64,000 nt of DNA from Clostridiales bacterium Firm_16. GTDB taxonomy: Bacteria; Bacillota; Clostridia; Saccharofermentanales; Saccharofermentanaceae. Under the pieces are notes generated by a model, which was not told where the DNA came from, did no database searches, and worked only from the letters and a program-made list of their open reading frames with translations. The number at the start of each line of letters is the position of its first letter. Position 1 is the first letter of the stretch. The DNA is taken from NCBI GenBank assembly GCA_001604185.1, contig LVAV01000018.1, positions 1 through 64,000 on the forward strand. The letters run 5' to 3'. The position numbers and the translations under genes were made by a program. Positions 8,105 to 16,256 of this stretch are shown here, piece by piece.

Positions 8105-9835
8105 TCAACTTCCGCTACGGGATCCGCCTGGGAATCCTCCGTTGCCGGAGCCGCTGCGCGAGCCGCCGGAACCACTACGGGAACCGCTGCCCGAACCGCC
8201 CGGGAATCCTCCGGAGCCACTGCCGGAACCGCCCGGGAATCCGCCGTTGCCGCTACCGGATCCACCCGGGAAGGAACCGCCCGGGAAAGAACCGCCGTCA
8301 CCGCCGAAGCCGCCCGGGAATGTGAAGCCGCCCATGTTGGAGCTCTTCTTCTCCTGGTAGTAAACAACATCGCCTTCTTTGAGGCCGCTCTTGATCTCAA
8401 CATAACTGCTGTTGGAAAGGCCCGTCTCGACTTCAGTCATGCCGCCGAGAGCGCCGGTCTCTTCATCATAGGAAGTATAAACATAAGCTGTGGAACTGGT
8501 CTGCTTCAGTGCATCCAGCGGGATAATGAGCGTATTGTCGACGCTTTCGATGGTGATGCTGGCCGAAGCGCTCATGCCGGAAAGCATGCCTTCCACTTTA
8601 TCCAGTTCGACGGTGGCGGTATAGGCCGTCACACCACTGGAATTCTCGCCGCTCTTATCGATGGCCGTGATGACACCCTTGAAGGTATCTTCGCTGATGG
8701 ATGTAACGGAAACATCAACCTGCTGGCCCACAGAGAGGGACAGGATATCCGTCTCGTCGATGCTGACGGAAATCGTCATTTTCTTATCCGGGCAGACACT
8801 GAAAGTGGAGGTTGTCTCTTCTGTCGTTTCTTCATCTGCTGTCGGAGGAACCGCACGTACGGTACCTTCGTAATCGGAGTAGATGGAACCTTCGCGATAG
8901 AGTTCTACCAAAGTCAGCAGCGACTCTTCCAGCTCTGTACGCTGGCTGAGAAGCTTCTCATAGTTTGCGGTATAAGATGTATCTTCCAGCTTGAAAAGTT
9001 TCTTGCCGGATGTGACTTTCGTATTTTCGGACACTTCACAGGACTTGATGGTTCCTGCAAAACCGACGATGGAAAGCGGGTCGTGGATATACAGTTTTCC
9101 GGTTCCGAGAGTATTGTCTTCCGCGTCTTTTACCGTGACGGAATCTTCGAAGAGAGGACCATTATCCGTAACGAGGATCGTAACTTTCTCTCCGGATTTC
9201 GATTCCACTTCACCGTCATATTCTTTCTCTTCTGAAGTGATCACCTTCACGGCATTGCCGACGGAAAGATCTTTGGCATCCAGATCCACGGCCATGTATC
9301 CGTCCAGGGAAAGAAGCATCAGGGCGTTATGCTCCATCATGACGGAAGAAACATCGTTGCCTTCTTCTGCGTAGATCTTCTTGACCCGTCCTGCGACAGA
9401 AGAAGAAATGGTATCTTCGATCTCTTCATCCGCAGCATCCTTCAACTGGGTGTCCAGTGAATCGATACTGGCCTGTGTCTCGGACATGGCTGACATAACA
9501 GAAGACAGATCCACCAAAGCGATCTCCTGACCCTTGGTTACGCTGTCTCCTACTTCGACCTTGACCTCAGAAAGCTTCACGCCTTCCGGAATATCCTGAG
9601 TCTTTGTTTCGTCATCCTGCAGACGTCCCGTTCCGTATACTGTGGTGCTGATGGAGCTGCTCTCCACCGTCGCCGACTTGATGCCGGTATCGGATGTAGT
9701 GGCATACTTCTCCTTGATCCGATCCTTGAAATAGATCGTCGCCGCGGTCACGATACCACCTATAAGTAATAGGATAACTATGATCTTAATGACCTGCGAA
9801 ACTCTTACTTTCTTTTTCCGTCTTTTGTGTTCCAT
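8105..9835 (-). CDS. MacA/HlyD-like efflux adaptor (first of two)
   Basis: A 576-residue protein. A basic N-terminus and one membrane anchor (about 14-36) are followed by HlyD-like lipoyl, coiled and beta-barrel segments (for example GRVKKIYAEEG and SIVGFAGTIKS), and the C-terminus is about 55 residues of Gly/Ser/Phe/Pro repeats. It heads the operon adaptor - ATPase - permease - second adaptor. ATG 9835 is chosen because GGAGG lies 10 nt upstream; an ATG at 9853 has none. The barrel sequence is recognisably related to the second adaptor (both have an AEEG...MLSLDG stretch), which suggests an old duplication. The Gly/Ser tail may reach through the cell wall. Confidence 0.82.
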   Translation of the reverse strand: MEHKRRKKKVRVSQVIKIIVILLLIGGIVTAATIYFKDRIKEKYATTSDTGIKSATVESSSISTTVYGTGRLQDDETKTQDIPEGVKLSEVKVEVGDSVTKGQEIALVDLSSVMSAMSETQASIDSLDTQLKDAADEEIEDTISSSVAGRVKKIYAEEGNDVSSVMMEHNALMLLSLDGYMAVDLDAKDLSVGNAVKVITSEEKEYDGEVESKSGEKVTILVTDNGPLFEDSVTVKDAEDNTLGTGKLYIHDPLSIVGFAGTIKSCEVSENTKVTSGKKLFKLEDTSYTANYEKLLSQRTELEESLLTLVELYREGSIYSDYEGTVRAVPPTADEETTEETTSTFSVCPDKKMTISVSIDETDILSLSVGQQVDVSVTSISEDTFKGVITAIDKSGENSSGVTAYTATVELDKVEGMLSGMSASASITIESVDNTLIIPLDALKQTSSTAYVYTSYDEETGALGGMTEVETGLSNSSYVEIKSGLKEGDVVYYQEKKSSNMGGFTFPGGFGGDGGSFPGGSFPGGSGSGNGGFPGGSGSGSGGFPGGSGSGSRSGSGGSRSGSGNGGFPGGSRSGS

Positions 9836-9913
9836 TAGACATTTTCCTCCCATGATGACATATCATCTATGGGTACGATACCATTGCTACCTTAAATGAA
9901 ACTTAAAGTTGGA

Positions 9914-9941
9914 TATATAGTAAGTATTATTCCCGCGTCAA
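9914..9941 (-). promoter_or_regulatory. Putative promoter of the two-adaptor efflux operon
   Basis: On the minus strand: TTGACG (9936-9941), a 16-nt spacer, then TATATA (9914-9919). It lies about 80 nt before the first adaptor and abuts the terminator of the LRR gene upstream. Confidence 0.5.
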
Positions 9942-9982
9942 AAGGCGCCTCCCCGTGATGTTCACACCGGGCAGACGCCTTG
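9942..9982 (-). terminator. Terminator after LRR/DUF4214 gene
   Basis: Long stem: AAGGCGCCTCCCCGTG-like and complementary AAGGCGTCTGCCCGGTG arms around a short loop, with one or two bulges. The T-run is poor on the minus side (TTTT then GACG); on the plus side GCTTTTTG follows, so it may work in either direction. Confidence 0.6.
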
Positions 9983-10016
9983 CTTTTTGAACTTTTGTTT
10001 CAGAGCTTTTACCGTA

Positions 10017-12602
10017 TCAGGCGATGGTGCCTCGTTCGATGCCGTAGGACTTACAGATCTTGGTGAATTCCGGTGACTGGGCAAAGAATGCCAGGATACT
10101 GTGGCGGTTCTGTCTTCCGCCGCTCATCTCACCGAGCCAGTAGTCCATCTCGTTTTCGGCCGGGGCGCGGTCCATGAAAGTGGTATAGAGACGCAGGAGG
10201 TATTCCCTGTTCGATGTTTTGTATCCGATGAATTCTTCACTCTCGAAGAAGAACTGTGCCGCTTCTGCTCCGTTCTTCTCCAGGTTCGTCAGCGCCAGAG
10301 ACCAGTATTCCAGACCGTTACTTTCCGGTGCGCGGTTCAGGCAGCATGTATAAAGTCTTGTGGCAAAACCCAGTGCCTTCTGAGAGGCGCGGGCCGCTTT
10401 ATGGTAGATGGCACCGGAACGGACACCGTAGTCGGCGCAGACATTGCACCACTCTGTGGACTCAATAAAATCATTCACGACTTCGACTCTCGTCTTCTTT
10501 CCGCCGCGGATGGCATTGACCCAGCCCTGCTTTCCCTGTGCATCGGAAGCACGATTGAAGAAAGTCTGATAAAGTGTCTCCACGAAGTCTTCTACAGAGA
10601 GATTCCGCTTCATGAATTCCGGTGCATCCAGAAGGAAATATCTGGCGCAGTCTGCACCGGTCTTACCCTTTTCCACTACCTGGTCGACCCAGAAAGATTT
10701 GCCCTGCGGATCGGATTGACGGTTCAGTGCCACGGTATAAAGACGTTCCACGAACGCTTCGAAACCGCCACCGGTTTCAGACCTGTCTTCGTTGATGATC
10801 AGTTTCACTGTCTGATCCAGACTCAGTGTGGCATCAAGAGACGGGGACGAATAGTAATACGCATCGTCACGGGATTCACATTTGAGATCTTCTTTGGCCA
10901 TGAGTTTGATCAGCGTTTCACACTGACGGATATCCAGAGCAATGAATGCATTCTTCTCACAGCGAAGATGCTGAAGCGATGTCAATGGAGTAACGTCCAG
11001 CTGGATCAGTTTGTTTCCGGAACAGTCCAGTTCAGCAAGCGGCTTGCAATAAAGAAGATCCAGATCAACGAGTGCGTTGTTGGAAACATTGCATTTCTCC
11101 AGGACGTCATTTCGTGTCAGATCGATGCTTTCCAGTTTGCAGTTGGAACAGTTCAGGCTGAGCAGTTTATTCGCCTTCGTCGGATCCAGTGCCGTTAACG
11201 GATTATTCTGACAATACAACTCCAGAAGATGTGTGTTCGCTTTAAGATCCAGTTCAGAGAATGCGCAGAAAGAACAATCCAGTTTCTCAACTCTGGTGCA
11301 TGTCGAAAGATCCAGTTCGCTGAGCAGGTTCTGACTGCAGTTCAATTCTTTAAGCTGTACCAGGTCAGAAAGATGCAAAGACCGGATCTGGTTATTACTA
11401 CAGCTCAGAGACTTAAGCGGACACTTTTCCGTGAGGGGAAGTTCTGTCAGCTGATTGTTATCTACCGCCACCTTCTCCAGTTTGGGTTTATTGGAAAGAT
11501 CTACAAAACCGATCTGGTTATCGCTGCAGTCGATTTCTCTGAGGATCTTTGCCTGGGACACATCCAGTTCCGTCAGCTGATTCTTACTGCAGTTCAATAT
11601 CTCCAGTTTGTCTTGTTTCTTGAAAGGAAGTGTCTTGATCGAGTTCTCCGAACAATTGACTTCCATCACATATTTGTTTCCTGTCAGATCCAGTTCCGTC
11701 AGCTGATTTTTGCTACAGTTCACTTTCTTGATGAATGTAATCTGACTGAGATCCAGTTTCGAGATCCGGTTCTCCTCACAGGAAAGGATCCTCAGTTTGG
11801 TGCAGGAATGCAGATCCAGTTCTTCAAGTGCGGTACGGTCACACACCAGTTCGCGCAGTTCCGATTTCTGCTCGAAAGTGATCTTCGAGATCGGGATCTC
11901 ATCACAATGCAGGACCTGAAGATTTCTGTTCTCACTTAGATCCAGACTCTTGATCTGATTCTTCGGGTAGTCGCCCAGAGCCACATCTCCGACATAATGG
12001 GATACACCACAGTGGAGTTCTTTTAACATTGCATTGTGTTTTACATTCAGACTCACGAGATCATTATCGCAGCAGTTGAGCTCGACAAGATTTGCGAAGT
12101 CATCTAAATTCAGAACACGTAAGTAATTCGATGAGCAGTCCAGTCTCTCCAGGCTCAGCGGATTGATTTCCAGGTCACTGATCTTATTACCGTAACACAC
12201 CAAAGTTTTCAGTTTGGAGTTCTGACTGAGATCCAGTTTCGTGATCTGGTTTTCGGGACAATAGAGTTCTTCCAGATAGGCCAGATATTCTACGCCCTGC
12301 AGATTATGTAGTTCACCGATGTTCGAGTACAGTTTCAGGATCTTCGCTTTGGTGATCTCGTCGGGATCCAGTATCGAGTTTCTGTTCTTATCAAAATCTT
12401 GTTTCACGATTTTCCGAAGAGGCTCTTCGGGAAAGTGTTCTTCATCGATCGGTATCGGTAGAAGATCTTCCGTATCTTCTTTGTTCGTTTCTGATATCAA
12501 TTCACTGTCTGCGAAAACATAAAACTTTTCGCTGATCTTCCACGCGAAAGCAGGCAGGATCAACGACGCCATGGCGATGGCGATCCATTCATTCTTCTTC
12601 AT
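10017..12602 (-). CDS. Secreted LRR protein with EF-hand-like loop and C-terminal DUF4214 module
   Basis: An 861-residue exported protein. A hydrophobic N-terminal segment (about 5-22) serves as signal or anchor. An EF-hand/dockerin-like calcium loop (DKNRNSILDPDE, near 62-73) follows, then about 24 leucine-rich repeats of 20-23 residues with the pattern LxxLxCSxNxLxxLDLS, and a C-terminal module of about 248 residues made of three or four DUF4214-type units (RLYTVALNR, TLYQTFFNR, RLYTCCLNR, RLYTTFMDR). LRRs normally bind proteins; DUF4214 occurs in surface and S-layer-associated proteins. ATG 12602 is chosen for its GAGG site; an ATG at 12629 is possible. The same module ends three other genes in this window. 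No sortase or SLH signal is seen. Confidence 0.85.
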   Translation of the reverse strand: MKKNEWIAIAMASLILPAFAWKISEKFYVFADSELISETNKEDTEDLLPIPIDEEHFPEEPLRKIVKQDFDKNRNSILDPDEITKAKILKLYSNIGELHNLQGVEYLAYLEELYCPENQITKLDLSQNSKLKTLVCYGNKISDLEINPLSLERLDCSSNYLRVLNLDDFANLVELNCCDNDLVSLNVKHNAMLKELHCGVSHYVGDVALGDYPKNQIKSLDLSENRNLQVLHCDEIPISKITFEQKSELRELVCDRTALEELDLHSCTKLRILSCEENRISKLDLSQITFIKKVNCSKNQLTELDLTGNKYVMEVNCSENSIKTLPFKKQDKLEILNCSKNQLTELDVSQAKILREIDCSDNQIGFVDLSNKPKLEKVAVDNNQLTELPLTEKCPLKSLSCSNNQIRSLHLSDLVQLKELNCSQNLLSELDLSTCTRVEKLDCSFCAFSELDLKANTHLLELYCQNNPLTALDPTKANKLLSLNCSNCKLESIDLTRNDVLEKCNVSNNALVDLDLLYCKPLAELDCSGNKLIQLDVTPLTSLQHLRCEKNAFIALDIRQCETLIKLMAKEDLKCESRDDAYYYSSPSLDATLSLDQTVKLIINEDRSETGGGFEAFVERLYTVALNRQSDPQGKSFWVDQVVEKGKTGADCARYFLLDAPEFMKRNLSVEDFVETLYQTFFNRASDAQGKQGWVNAIRGGKKTRVEVVNDFIESTEWCNVCADYGVRSGAIYHKAARASQKALGFATRLYTCCLNRAPESNGLEYWSLALTNLEKNGAEAAQFFFESEEFIGYKTSNREYLLRLYTTFMDRAPAENEMDYWLGEMSGGRQNRHSILAFFAQSPEFTKICKSYGIERGTIA

Positions 12603-12640
12603 AACATGCAACCTCAAATTTCTTCCCAATCTACTTCCTA

Positions 12641-12669
12641 ATTATTGCATAGAAAATCGCGTGATTCAA
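12641..12669 (-). promoter_or_regulatory. Putative promoter of the first LRR gene
   Basis: On the minus strand: TTGAAT (12664-12669), a 17-nt spacer ending in TGC, then AATAAT (12641-12646). It lies about 40 nt upstream of the start codon, directly after the terminator of the histone-like gene. Confidence 0.5.
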
Positions 12670-12673
12670 ACAA

Positions 12674-12705
12674 CAAAAAAAGACCGTGGAAAAAATCCAC
12701 GGTCT
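12674..12705 (-). terminator. Rho-independent terminator of histone-like gene
   Basis: A perfect 10-bp stem: AGACCGTGGA (12681-12690) and TCCACGGTCT (12696-12705), 5-nt loop. On the minus strand it is followed by seven T. Confidence 0.92.
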
Positions 12706-12735
12706 TCTCTGAAATCTACTTCGTTGATCTACGAA

Positions 12736-13182
12736 TTAGAAAAGCTCAACAGCCTTTCCGTCTGCATCATAAATCTTCTTCTCACCGGCAACTACATAAA
12801 CGTCACCGCCGAGCTTAGCAGCCTTCTTCTCGATATCCTTAAGTGCGATCTGCTGGCCATCGATTTCGAAGATGATCTTGCCGAGCTTCTTAACTGCCTT
12901 CTTAGCCGGAGCCTTCTTAGCAGCAGCCTTCTTTGCAGGAGCAGCCTTCTTAGCCGGAGCAGCTTTCTTAGCAGCCGGAGCAGCCTTCTTAGCAGCCGGT
13001 GCAGCTTTCTTAGCCGGAGCCTTCTTAGCAGCAGCCTTCTTTGCAGGAGCCTTCTTAGCAGCCGGTGCCTTCTTAGCAACAGGAGCCTTCTTCACTTCTT
13101 CTTTCTTAGCCTCAGCAACTACCGGCTTAACCTCAGCAGCAACTTCCTTAGCAGCATCTTTGTTTGCACTTGCTTTTACCAT
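12736..13182 (-). CDS. Histone H1-like Lys/Ala/Pro-rich protein with C-terminal DUF6465-like domain
   Basis: A 148-residue, strongly basic protein. Residues 1-35 are Ala/Lys/Glu-rich, about 30-95 are AAKKAPAKKA-type repeats like the tails of eukaryotic H1 and bacterial Hc1/AlgP-like proteins, and the last 50 residues form a folded-looking domain (KIIFEIDGQQIALKDIEKKA). From memory that domain resembles DUF6465 of Clostridia; this is not verified. The tail should bind DNA or RNA non-specifically, suggesting nucleoid compaction. It is monocistronic with its own extended -10 promoter and strong terminator, and AGGAGG-type GGAGG lies 9 nt before the ATG, so it is probably well expressed. The repeat DNA is itself highly repetitive and may be unstable. 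Confidence 0.75.
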   Translation of the reverse strand: MVKASANKDAAKEVAAEVKPVVAEAKKEEVKKAPVAKKAPAAKKAPAKKAAAKKAPAKKAAPAAKKAAPAAKKAAPAKKAAPAKKAAAKKAPAKKAVKKLGKIIFEIDGQQIALKDIEKKAAKLGGDVYVVAGEKKIYDADGKAVELF

Positions 13183-13257
13183 ATCACGTGTCCTCCATTA
13201 ATCTAATCTGATATTTTTCAAGCAAACCTAAAACTGCATCTTACTCGATGCAAATTC

Positions 13258-13263
13258 ATTATA
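13258..13263 (-). promoter_or_regulatory. Extended -10 promoter of histone-like gene
   Basis: On the minus strand, TG-T-TATAAT: a perfect -10 hexamer with the TGn extension, 75 nt before the start codon. No good -35 is visible. Confidence 0.6.
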
Positions 13264-13377
13264 ACATATTCAAAAAAATCTGTACTATGTACAATCTGCC
13301 GATTATTTAAACACTTTTCGCTTTATTTGTAACATATTTTGAACGACAAAACGTGATTCATACATGCATTATTTTTT

Positions 13378-13965
13378 TCAACCGCGGATCACACGTTCCA
13401 GTTCAGATGAATTCAGCAGTTCTACATTCGGATCATGGAGCTTTTTAATACTATATAAAAATACGACACCAATATAATAATCGGCTGCTTTCTTCGCATC
13501 ACCTTTTGCAAAAAATCCTTCTTTCTGTCCTTGTGAAATGATGCGGCTCATCACATCCATGAGATGATTTTCCGATGCTTTTTTCTTCTCTTTTCTTCCC
13601 ATCATCTGCTCATAAAATGCGAGATAAAAATACGCACAATACATCTCATTTTCGGAAAGATTTTTCAGGATAAAATCTGAGATGTAACGAAGCTTTCTGA
13701 CAGGAGGTACATCCTTGTCATTGATCTTATCGATCTCTTCTTCTCCGATTCTTTCTCGAGATAATTTCTGCACTTCATAGAACAGATCTTCCTTCGATGT
13801 GAAGTAACTGTAGATCGATCCTTGTGCAATACCGATGGCCTTGGAAAGATCTCCGATCTTGGTTCCATCCAGACCATGTTTTGCGAAGTAAAAAACGGAT
13901 TCATCGAGTATCTTATTTCGCTTATCTTCGCGAATCTGTGCACACTGTTCTCTTGATTTCGGCAT
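13378..13965 (-). CDS. TetR/AcrR-family transcriptional regulator
   Basis: A 195-residue regulator. Its N-terminal helix-turn-helix (about 14-60) has TKIGDLSKAIGIAQGSIYSYF followed by KEDLFYEV, the TetR signature split here to stay short. The C-terminal ligand domain is divergent. ATG 13965 is chosen because GGAGG lies 6 nt upstream; the open frame reaches 14145 without a ribosome-binding site. A promoter with a palindrome over its -10 lies about 80 nt upstream, consistent with autorepression. Its other targets may be the neighbouring Sel1/J-like/HIRAN operon or the histone-like gene; neither is proven. Confidence 0.9.
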   Translation of the reverse strand: MPKSREQCAQIREDKRNKILDESVFYFAKHGLDGTKIGDLSKAIGIAQGSIYSYFTSKEDLFYEVQKLSRERIGEEEIDKINDKDVPPVRKLRYISDFILKNLSENEMYCAYFYLAFYEQMMGRKEKKKASENHLMDVMSRIISQGQKEGFFAKGDAKKAADYYIGVVFLYSIKKLHDPNVELLNSSELERVIRG

Positions 13966-14042
13966 GGGAATCCTCCTTCGGCGATGCGTCCGTCTCGCGC
14001 CGATTTCAGGCGCTGTGGTTTGACTGAATAATTGTTCATTTC

Positions 14043-14057
14043 CAGAATAGCATTCTG
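14043..14057. promoter_or_regulatory. Candidate TetR operator palindrome
   Basis: CAGAAT-AGC-ATTCTG, a perfect 6-bp inverted repeat around 3 nt. It covers the -10 hexamer of the tetR-like promoter, where a bound dimer would block polymerase. Confidence 0.5.
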
Positions 14058-14072
14058 TTTTCGAGAATGCAA
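14044..14072 (-). promoter_or_regulatory. Promoter of the TetR-family gene
   Basis: On the minus strand: TTGCAT (14067-14072), a 17-nt spacer ending in TGC, then TATTCT (14044-14049). Good -35, optimal spacing and a TGn extension. The leader is about 70 nt. Confidence 0.6.
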
Positions 14073-14163
14073 CCACTACGGAAGAAGTTGTATTTTCCGA
14101 TGGAAAATCATCTATTGGGGAAGAAGAAAAAAGATACATTCGCATATCTTTTCGAAATACAAT

Positions 14164-14197
14164 AACCGACAGAAAGAGGACACTTTTTCTGTCGGTT
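14164..14197 (-). terminator. Hairpin after the HIRAN gene
   Basis: A perfect 12-bp stem (AACCGACAGAAA with TTTCTGTCGGTT) just after the stop of the minus-strand HIRAN gene. The T-tract is weak (ATTGTATTT), so termination is likely but not certain. Confidence 0.55.
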
Positions 14198-14211
14198 ACC
14201 GTATAGTGAAA

Positions 14212-14607
14212 TCAGACATCTATCAGATAAATGCCTATGGAGATTTTCGAAAAATCGTGTTTCGTTTCCACAGAACGGATCTTCGCACGAAGAAGTTTTC
14301 CTGCATCCATCAGCCGTGCAAAAATCACATTATCCTGTTCCGGAATGTATCCGATTTTTTCTCTTTTTTCTGTCAGGATCACGACTGCATTTTCATCGAA
14401 TTTATTCTTCTCTCTTTCGAGGAGAAGTGTCTCTCCGATCTTACGATCGACGAGCAATGTTTTATCCTTGATATGCATCGTACCTGCAACAAAAGAATCG
14501 AAGAGATGGATCTCCTTGATCAGAGGTTGAAGTACACATCCCATATCTCCTCTTCCGATCACGGAAGACAGTTCGCCGAAATTGATCTTGCTTAATCCTT
14601 GTTCCAT
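14212..14607 (-). CDS. Stand-alone HIRAN-domain protein
   Basis: A 131-residue protein whose residues about 30-125 match the HIRAN pattern: FVAGTMH, then LLLEREKNKFDENAVVIL, then KIGYIPEQDNVIFARLMDAGK. HIRAN domains (first named in HIP116/Rad5 proteins) recognise DNA ends or stalled-fork structures and are often fused to helicases or nucleases. Here the domain stands alone as last gene of a three-gene operon. Its start overlaps the end of the J-like gene by 16 nt, indicating coupling. The enzyme it might guide is not obvious in the operon. Confidence 0.82.
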   Translation of the reverse strand: MEQGLSKINFGELSSVIGRGDMGCVLQPLIKEIHLFDSFVAGTMHIKDKTLLVDRKIGETLLLEREKNKFDENAVVILTEKREKIGYIPEQDNVIFARLMDAGKLLRAKIRSVETKHDFSKISIGIYLIDV

Positions 14608-15377
14608 AAAATTCTCACGTCCCCTCCGTTCAGGAAAAGATCCAGCATCTCTTCCAGTTCGATCTTATACTTCTGATACCGTTCAATCTCATCGAGGATC
14701 TCTTCGTGTCTTTCTTCGATCAGTTCCTCCTGCATGAACAACTCACGGAACTGATACGGATCGGTATTGATAATGGTCTCGATCTCTTCTTCCAGATCCT
14801 TCACACGCTGGTCGATATCGTCGATCTCGATCTGCGCTTCAACATCCATACCCAGTTCTTCCATTCGATGGATCGCCAGTATCTTGATCTCCGAAAGTTC
14901 ATCCTCATCACTTCTGTGATAAGCACGAACTGCACGGTGCCAGAGTTCTTCCAGGATCTCATCCTCAACAGACTTCGGAAGAATATCCGGATGGATCATT
15001 TTCGCAATGTCACGATAAAGACGCTTCGCATGCAGAGCCACATGTGTAGGAACGATCTTTCTCTCCTTCACCATTTCCAGATCATGCATCATCTGCTTAA
15101 GATCCTGATAGTATTGCTGCATCTCCATCTCGATGATCTTCTTCATCTCTTCGGTCTGTACACTCTTACCACTGTTGACCTGTGCCTGACAGTAATGGAT
15201 CTTTTTCTTAAGTTCGATACATGCCACTTTCGTTTCGAAAAGAGAGTAGATCTCTTCTCCGAATTCGTGCAGATAATCCTGCTCCAGGATTGCGGCTTCC
15301 TTGCGCAGCTGGTCACGCCGCATCACCAGCCGGATGTATTTCTCGTATTCACTGTCTGTGATCTTATAGATTGCCAT
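14592..15377 (-). CDS. Coiled-coil protein with J-domain-like HPD motif
   Basis: A 261-residue, charged, mostly helical protein with long predicted coiled coils at about 15-110 and 185-250. In the middle (about 122-165) RLYRDIAKMIHPDIL followed by ELWHRAVRAYHRSDEDEL resembles the part of a J domain around the HPD tripeptide, which in DnaJ proteins triggers Hsp70 ATP hydrolysis. The rest of a canonical J domain is not evident, so co-chaperone activity is inference. It begins right after the Sel1-like gene (15378) and overlaps the HIRAN gene. No enzymatic motif is visible. Confidence 0.7.
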   Translation of the reverse strand: MAIYKITDSEYEKYIRLVMRRDQLRKEAAILEQDYLHEFGEEIYSLFETKVACIELKKKIHYCQAQVNSGKSVQTEEMKKIIEMEMQQYYQDLKQMMHDLEMVKERKIVPTHVALHAKRLYRDIAKMIHPDILPKSVEDEILEELWHRAVRAYHRSDEDELSEIKILAIHRMEELGMDVEAQIEIDDIDQRVKDLEEEIETIINTDPYQFRELFMQEELIEERHEEILDEIERYQKYKIELEEMLDLFLNGGDVRILWNKD

Positions 15378-16256
15378 TTATACCACCTCAAATCCGTAAA
15401 GTATTCTGTTGATCGTTGTCAGTTTCTCTTCTCCGATCATGGCCTTGGAGATAAACTCCGATACACTTCTATACCACTTTCCCCTAAACTCCACCGTGCA
15501 TTCATCCCCCTCCTGATGTGCCTGCACGATATACTTCTTCTGCTCGTAATAAAATGCGATCTTCACCGGTCTCTTCATCAGATAATACAGATCGAAAAGA
15601 TCGAAATCCGTGTCGTCAAAATCGATCAGCTCGTAGAGATCGTTGACCAGCCAGTCCATGATGTTAAGATTCCCGAAGAAGGCATTGTAAGAGATTCGCT
15701 GCGCCAGAAAAACCTTCGCCTGCATATAAAGATCGACTGCCTCATCGATCCTGTCTTCGTCCTGACGGATCCTCGCAAGTCTCGTGTAGATCTCCGGGAT
15801 CGGTGCATCCAGATTATTCTGCCGTCTCACCTTCTTATACAGACCCTCGATCATGGACTTGTATTTGTCCATATCCTTCTGCACGTAGTATCCGTTCTTA
15901 TACATATCCGCAACTTTATACGTCGCGATCATGTCCCCCTTCTCCATACACTTGGAGAAACACTTGAAGGCCTGCTTATAATCCTTCACTCCTGTCCTGC
16001 CGTAATACCAGATATATCCCAGACAGGAATAGGCTTCTTCGAAATCGTGATCGGCTGCCATCTCATAGTAACGAAGAGCCAGATCAAACTTGCGAAGCTC
16101 GTAATAGTATCCGCCCAGTTCCATCATGTATCGCGGATCATCTTCTGTCTCGATCAGGTAACCCAGTGCTTCAGTAAACAGAAACTTGTCATCGTCAGAC
16201 GGATTATCGCTTCTGTAAAACTTGTTGATGATTCTCTTAGCCTGCATGCTGTCCAT
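15378..16256 (-). CDS. Sel1/TPR-repeat protein
   Basis: A 292-residue helical-repeat protein. Residues about 35-150 contain Sel1/TPR-like units (YMMELGGYYYELRKFDLALR, then AYSCLGYIWYYGRTGVKDY, then ATYKVADMYKNGYYV). Such repeats form protein-binding scaffolds. The C-terminal 120 residues are not recognised. ATG 16256 follows GGAGGAG at a normal distance; the frame extends to 16346 without a ribosome-binding site. It is first in the operon Sel1 - J-like - HIRAN, and all three lack catalytic motifs, suggesting an adaptor complex. Confidence 0.8.
   Translation of the reverse strand: MDSMQAKRIINKFYRSDNPSDDDKFLFTEALGYLIETEDDPRYMMELGGYYYELRKFDLALRYYEMAADHDFEEAYSCLGYIWYYGRTGVKDYKQAFKCFSKCMEKGDMIATYKVADMYKNGYYVQKDMDKYKSMIEGLYKKVRRQNNLDAPIPEIYTRLARIRQDEDRIDEAVDLYMQAKVFLAQRISYNAFFGNLNIMDWLVNDLYELIDFDDTDFDLFDLYYLMKRPVKIAFYYEQKKYIVQAHQEGDECTVEFRGKWYRSVSEFISKAMIGEEKLTTINRILYGFEVV

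Noticed and set aside
8095-8403. N-terminal extension of the ABC ATPase frame
   Set aside because: It reads Ala/Arg/Ser low-complexity in another frame of the Gly/Ser repeat of the adaptor. GAGGTGG before ATG 8094 and the adaptor stop at 8105 fix the start.
12571-13206. Plus-strand Ser/Leu/Arg-rich frame opposite the histone-like gene
   Set aside because: It is the antisense of the Lys/Ala repeats; a shadow.
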